A stretch of 64,000 nucleotides of DNA. It comes from Serilophus lunatus (lineage: Eukaryota; Chordata; Aves; Passeriformes; Eurylaimidae). The stretch lies in NCBI GenBank assembly GCA_013399895.1, contig VXBA01004194.1, positions 7,861-71,860 of the forward strand. The letters run 5' to 3'. A model generated the notes under the pieces. That model searched no databases. It was not told the DNA's origin and saw only the letters and a list, made by a program, of their open reading frames with translations. This document shows, piece after piece, positions 60,001 through 64,000 of this stretch (within the stretch, counting starts at the first letter, position 1; each line of letters begins with the position of its first letter). The position numbers and the translations under genes are program-made.

Positions 60001-62708
60001 GCCACTATCTGAAAGTGAGAAAATGGAAATGAAAATAGCTGACATTAGCAGCAGTTAAAGAGCTGATGTTAGCAACCTTCTATAACACAGAAAATCTTCT
60101 ATGTTACTGTGCAGTGTTGGGTCTGCCTTCCTCCTTTTCAGAACACCTACAGGACTGGCTTGTGTTTCACAATGGCGTCTCTGTAACTACGACAGAAAAT
60201 CTGTCTGGTAGTATTTAAACCAAATAATGTAAAAAAATATTGAAGTAATCTGTAAATTGCAATGTATATCTTTTTGTCTCAGGTCCAAGCGAAAATATTT
60301 TTGCTACTTTTTATAATGTTGTTATACAATTACATTTTGATAGTTCTTGAATGTTCTGTTATTTCCATATTTTAAAATACTGTTATGTTGCAATTAGCCA
60401 TCTGTGCTATCCAGTATATCTGTTACCAAAAACAAATTTCGTTTGTTACAATATGGTGTGGTCTAAGTTGCAGAGTGGCACCCATTAGCTATATATTGTT
60501 CACATGAATAAGGACATCAAATGGTTCCAAGGGGATTCATGTTGCTTGCTTCTGAATTGAATTAATTAGTAAAACTAAGAAACTGAATTACATGAGTGTG
60601 TTACAGAGCAAAACAGGTGACCTCTTCAAGGTAATTTAAAAAAATACTTAACTATGCTAAAAGGAGCAGGTATCACTGCATTTTTTTTATCCTAAAGTTA
60701 TGCTTTATAGACATTTTCTGTTTCAAACTGTGAAGATGTGTGGTTGATATTACGTTCCTTGACTTCACAGAGTACCACACAGTTCAGAGAGTGAGGTATA
60801 TTTCAGTCATCATTCAGTATTCATGTGAGAAATGAGGTACAGCTCTGCAACTACCAGACCTTTTTTTTTGAAGCTGATGAGCATCCTTATGAGAGGCCTG
60901 GCTGATGGAAAAGTCATTACTGTTTCCATTTATTTCCCTTCATCAACTTGGAAACGGGACTCAGGGACAGCTCTCCCTGTTAAGTGCCTGTCTTTACATT
61001 TGTGCTCCGTGTTTGAAGCAGCTCTGCGAGGAGCTTAGCAGGAATTCACATCCTTGCTTTCATCTCAGATAATCGATATGTAGAAGTAAGGTGTGAGCAG
61101 GGAGAAGTCAGTGCAGCAAGTCACCTAGAACCAGGGAGAGGTGGGGAGTAGCTGTAGCTACTTAGGTCATTGTCAGGTTTGCAGCACAGTACATGGTATT
61201 TATGAAGTGTTTCAAAATCTTGGAGCAGAGATTACAGCTGTTTTGATGATCTTTTTTTTTCCTCAAAGCAGATCATATGCTTTTACCTTCACAGCTTTGA
61301 CACGAAGGGTGGCATCTTTCACACATATTGTTATCCTTGCTTTCATAGTAGTACTGAGGACAAGAGCTAACACATTCATTCTTGGAACGCAACAGGTAGA
61401 AATGTGTGTCACAGAGAAGACAATCCGTGGGTTGAGGTCCCCTACACTCCTTACAATTTTTGTGGCATCTCTCACATAATCCAGTGGAATTTTGTGCAAA
61501 ATACCTGAAATGGATCAGATAGTAATATCTTTGCATAAAGCCCAGCAGTGACAGAAAAACCAGAACATATCTATATCTTAGCTTTTCACTGTGAAAACAT
61601 CAGTGCATAAAAATTATATTAATGTGAACACAGTAATTATTTTCAATCTCTGTGAAAACAGATTTAATTTCCTTTTAATTTCCCTTGGCTATTGAAGTCC
61701 AGCTATGGAGTAAGACTTTGTAAATCAAACATGTATGAAGAAAGACTTTCTAAAAATCTAGAGTGAATTCAGACACAAAGTAAATAAATAAGCAGGACTC
61801 AAAAAAACCTCAACGGTTTTGGCTCTGTTCACCTGTTATGCTTTCAGGGAAAAAGAATTGATGCACTGTGATTTTGCTAAAAGCCAATTTAATGGGATGA
61901 TAATTTAACAGGCAGTGTGCTTGTGCTCTACTTGTAAATTAAACAGACCTGAAACAGAAATCGTAGATCTACTCTCTAAACTTGAATTTCTGAAATACAG
62001 TAACAACAGCACATTCATTTCACATTTTGAACTTAAACGTATTTATTAATGAAGTTTATGTCTAGAATTATGAGTGCTCAGTTAAAAGGTGTATTAATGG
62101 TTTTGTTTATTATCACCCATTATAAACATTCACTCAATTTAAAAAAAAATATAGTGACCTCATCCAAACTTCAGTGGAGGCTCCAAACTTCAGTGGAGGA
62201 TCTTGAAGGAAGTTACAGTGCTTCCTGTGCTCAAGCTGACTTATTATACTTATTCTGATTTACACTATTCCGTATAGACATAGCCTAAGTGCATCCTAGG
62301 AGCGCAAGAATGGCTACACCCATCAAAATTGTCCCAATTTGGGCACCAACTTAGAGTTTCCCACTATGAGGGTAGGTTTTCCACCGTCTCTATATTAGGA
62401 CAATACAAGAAATTGTCGCCTGAAAACAAAACTCAGTTCTGTTTCACACTGGTGTAAAGCATTGCAGAGTGTACTGATTTCTCAAGGCTCTCTCTGTGAT
62501 GAGCTCTTAGCAAAAGATCTTGGATCTTACCCTGCTGGACACTGGCTTATGCATCTTTTTCCTTGTCTGTACCAACCAGGTTTGCAAGAAAGGCACTGTG
62601 AACTGTATTTTCCAGTGCAAGTGACACAGGCACTGTGGCATGCAGAACATTGCCACTCATCGCTGTCAGCATAATATCCATCTGGGCATGTTTCAACACA
62701 GGTTGTAT
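56661..62708 (-). CDS. PCSK5: PCSK5-like proprotein convertase, last five coding exons (366 aa), 5' part outside the window
   Basis: Membrane-bound (PC5B-type) end of a subtilisin/kexin-like proprotein convertase, which cleaves precursor proteins in the secretory pathway (established knowledge). Five exons join in phase. About four furin-like cysteine-rich repeats come first (for example CPDGYYADSDEWQCSACHSA, CERCHKNCKECRGPQPTDCL, CERCDSSCTECKGPGPLNCT). A transmembrane segment TTYFVIICILLLLVIGAIVF follows. The cytoplasmic tail has GGYEKL, QEDQVIEYRD, an EDDDEEDD acidic cluster, SQDGTIYRKF and a terminal KDDEEDELEYDDESYSFR cluster. In PC5B two acidic clusters direct TGN and endosome recycling. 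The tail is clearly PCSK5-type, but it differs from human PCSK5 in the membrane segment and at the last residues, so a paralogue is possible. The catalytic domain lies above base 64000. Confidence 0.88.
57101..57151 (+). repeat. TG-rich microsatellite, imperfect
   Basis: TTTGTATGTGTGTATGTGTG and related units just upstream of the last PCSK5-like exon. Confidence 0.75.
57605..57791 (-). CDS. PCSK5: PCSK5-like exon, last cysteine-rich repeat
   Basis: 187 bp, starts in phase 0 and leaves one base. Encodes EDKPKCERCDSSCTECKG and RCLPCCRDFDPEGNAECCDC, then SKTQ. Acceptor gtttgaag, donor gtagga. Confidence 0.93.
57792..59287 (-). other. PCSK5-like intron
   Basis: 1.5 kb. The flanking exons are phase-matched, so no exon is missing here. 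No repeat recognised. Confidence 0.65.
59288..59403 (-). CDS. PCSK5: PCSK5-like small exon, hidden from ORF scans
   Basis: 116 bp. Encodes KEAFSCTSCVWSYSLLGGMC, NSDCFVGEYKVQETSGQE, ending in phase 0 before gtaccc. The phases join the exons on both sides exactly. Human PCSK5 has the matching NFxCxSCVWSYSL-type segment. Confidence 0.9.
59404..61286 (-). other. PCSK5-like intron
   Basis: 1.9 kb. The flanking exon phases join directly. Nothing recognised. Confidence 0.65.
61287..61504 (-). CDS. PCSK5: PCSK5-like exon, two cysteine-rich repeats
   Basis: 218 bp. Encodes YFAQNSTGLCERCHKNCKEC, DTHFYLLRSKNECVSSCPQY and CERCHPSCQSCE. Acceptor tttcag, donor gtaaaa. Confidence 0.94.
61505..62530 (-). 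other. PCSK5-like intron
   Basis: 1.0 kb. A short direct duplication (AAACTTCAGTGGAGG twice) lies near 62167-62200; otherwise nothing. Confidence 0.65.
62531..62708 (-). CDS. PCSK5: PCSK5-like exon, cysteine-rich repeat
   Basis: 178 bp. Encodes DTTCVETCPDGYYADSDEWQ, then TGKYSSQCLSCKPGWYRQGK and CISQCPA. Acceptor tgtgcag, donor gtaaga. Its phase requires a further upstream exon, not seen before base 64000. Confidence 0.94.
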
Positions 62709-64000
62709 CTGCACAGACAAGAACGCAGAATAACACACGACATTCAGTATTTGCTACCAAAAAACATCGCATACAGTTGTGCTAAAGCAGGTTCACTAAC
62801 AGGAGATGCTGATAAAGCATGTACCAGAACAAGAAAAGTGGGTGTTGAGATATAGAAATTATTTTTTGATTCTTCAAAGTCTTGTCAGTTCATTAATCAT
62901 CATTTTGGTGTCTTATACATATTAGCGGACTCTTCACAAAAGAAAGGTTTTTTTCTTTGGGGCGTGTAAATACATGAACATAATAATGAACAGCAGATGT
63001 GATTTACTTCAGAATAATCAAAAGAAGAAAATTTAGCTTAGTAATTAGGAAACTTTCTATCTACACGGCCATTTTACTTAGGTTTCACTCTAAGCGTCAG
63101 TCACATTGTATTCACAGTGTATATGACAAATTTGATGGTAAATTCGAGATTTAATGGCATTTATCTTTACCCTTTTCTGTGGCTGCTACTTGATGTGTAC
63201 TTAAATGTTTGTAATGCTGCCAAGAGTACCAAGTAGATTCCACTTTTTTTCAGTGAAGTTTCAGTCTTTATAATACGAAATATGACAGAGAAGTTAGGAC
63301 TGATGTAAATAGCTGCAAGTCCATCAAGCTAAAAGAGCAGTAATTATTCATTAGGTGCTTGTATTTATTGCATAGCTTGTCTTGATAGCTTTGCTTCTTG
63401 GGTTGCAACTGGACAAAGGAAAATACTTCCCCTTATTTCTGATTTTTTTAGTTGGTTGGTTTGTTGGTTTTTGTTGGTTTTTTGTATGTCTTTCTCAACT
63501 CCAGGATGTTTCTTTAAATGCTTCCGTCAACTTTATTATTGTAATGGTGTGAAACATCTGAGTGTGTTGATAAAAAAGACAGGTCTGATGTAAGGCCTCA
63601 GAAATTTAAGACTGCAAAATCTGCATTAGAATTAGATTCAAAAAGCTTAGGTTCAGTTTTAATTCACATTCTCTTTAGATTTTTCCTTCATGAAAGATCA
63701 TTTAATATTCTTTTCTCCACATTATTTTCTAAAATTTTTGTTTGCTTTTAAAAAATATGCAAAGAGGCAATTTTTAAGTTCAATGATTTTTTACTTTTTA
63801 CCAATTAGTTTCAAAGACAGTATAATCTTTTTCCTCAAAGTCAGAAAAGTAGCTTTGCACCTCAGCCACCCACTAGATACTAGTGATGCATGAAACACTT
63901 TTTAACTCTGTTTAAGTATTTCTTTGCTCATCAGATCTCTGCAGGAATGAAATAAGCCAACATGAAAATGTGAGCCCTGTGTGGATATATTGACAAAAAA
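62709..64000 (-). other. PCSK5-like intron, partial
   Basis: No exon of the cysteine-rich region was found in this end piece. A TTGGTTTG-type T/G run lies at 63450-63485. Confidence 0.6.

Noticed and set aside
1..64000. CRISPR arrays, bacterial operons or phage genes
   Set aside because: Spliced vertebrate genes, CR1 and ERV remnants fill the window. No regularly spaced short repeats or prokaryotic gene layout are present.

Overview
The window is avian nuclear DNA. It has spliced vertebrate genes with long introns, CR1 LINE fragments, ERVL- and ERVK-type retroviral remnants of the kinds usual in birds, and one CpG-island promoter. The orthologues of the genes at both ends lie on chicken chromosome Z as far as I know, so Z linkage is likely, but the sequence alone does not prove it. 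The species cannot be named from here.

Layout. (1) 444-22.5 kb, minus strand: the 5' part of SKIC3 (TTC37), the TPR scaffold of the SKI/superkiller complex. I reconstructed 17 consecutive coding exons that join in phase into residues 1-702. The rest of the gene lies before base 1. (2) 22.02-22.8 kb: a GC-rich bidirectional promoter shared with ARSK, carrying two ZNF143/THAP11-like elements and an 8-base N gap. (3) 22.64-48.19 kb, plus strand: a complete eight-exon ARSK (arylsulfatase K, lysosomal glucuronate-2-sulfatase) of 533 aa with an intact CCPSR formylglycine site. Its 10.4-kb first intron holds a decayed antisense ERVK-like provirus (25.37-32.12 kb) with both LTRs, next to an older LTR fragment. 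(4) 48.2-56.6 kb: a repeat-rich intergenic stretch with two CR1 fragments, an unusual four-unit tandem array abutting a short GC-rich block, an LTR fragment and an ERVL pol remnant. (5) 56.66-62.71 kb, minus strand: the last five coding exons (366 aa) of a PCSK5-like proprotein convertase. They encode furin-like cysteine-rich repeats, a transmembrane segment and an acidic cytoplasmic tail, as in the PC5B isoform. Its catalytic part lies beyond base 64000.

SKIC3 and ARSK are transcribed divergently from one island. ARSK and the PCSK5-like gene are tail to tail. The three products act in unrelated pathways (cytoplasmic mRNA surveillance, lysosomal glycosaminoglycan breakdown, secretory-pathway precursor cleavage), so the arrangement reflects chromosome history and a shared promoter rather than an operon-like unit. 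Exon limits were set by hand from splice consensus, phase continuity and remembered family sequence. All similarity statements about repeats are by eye.
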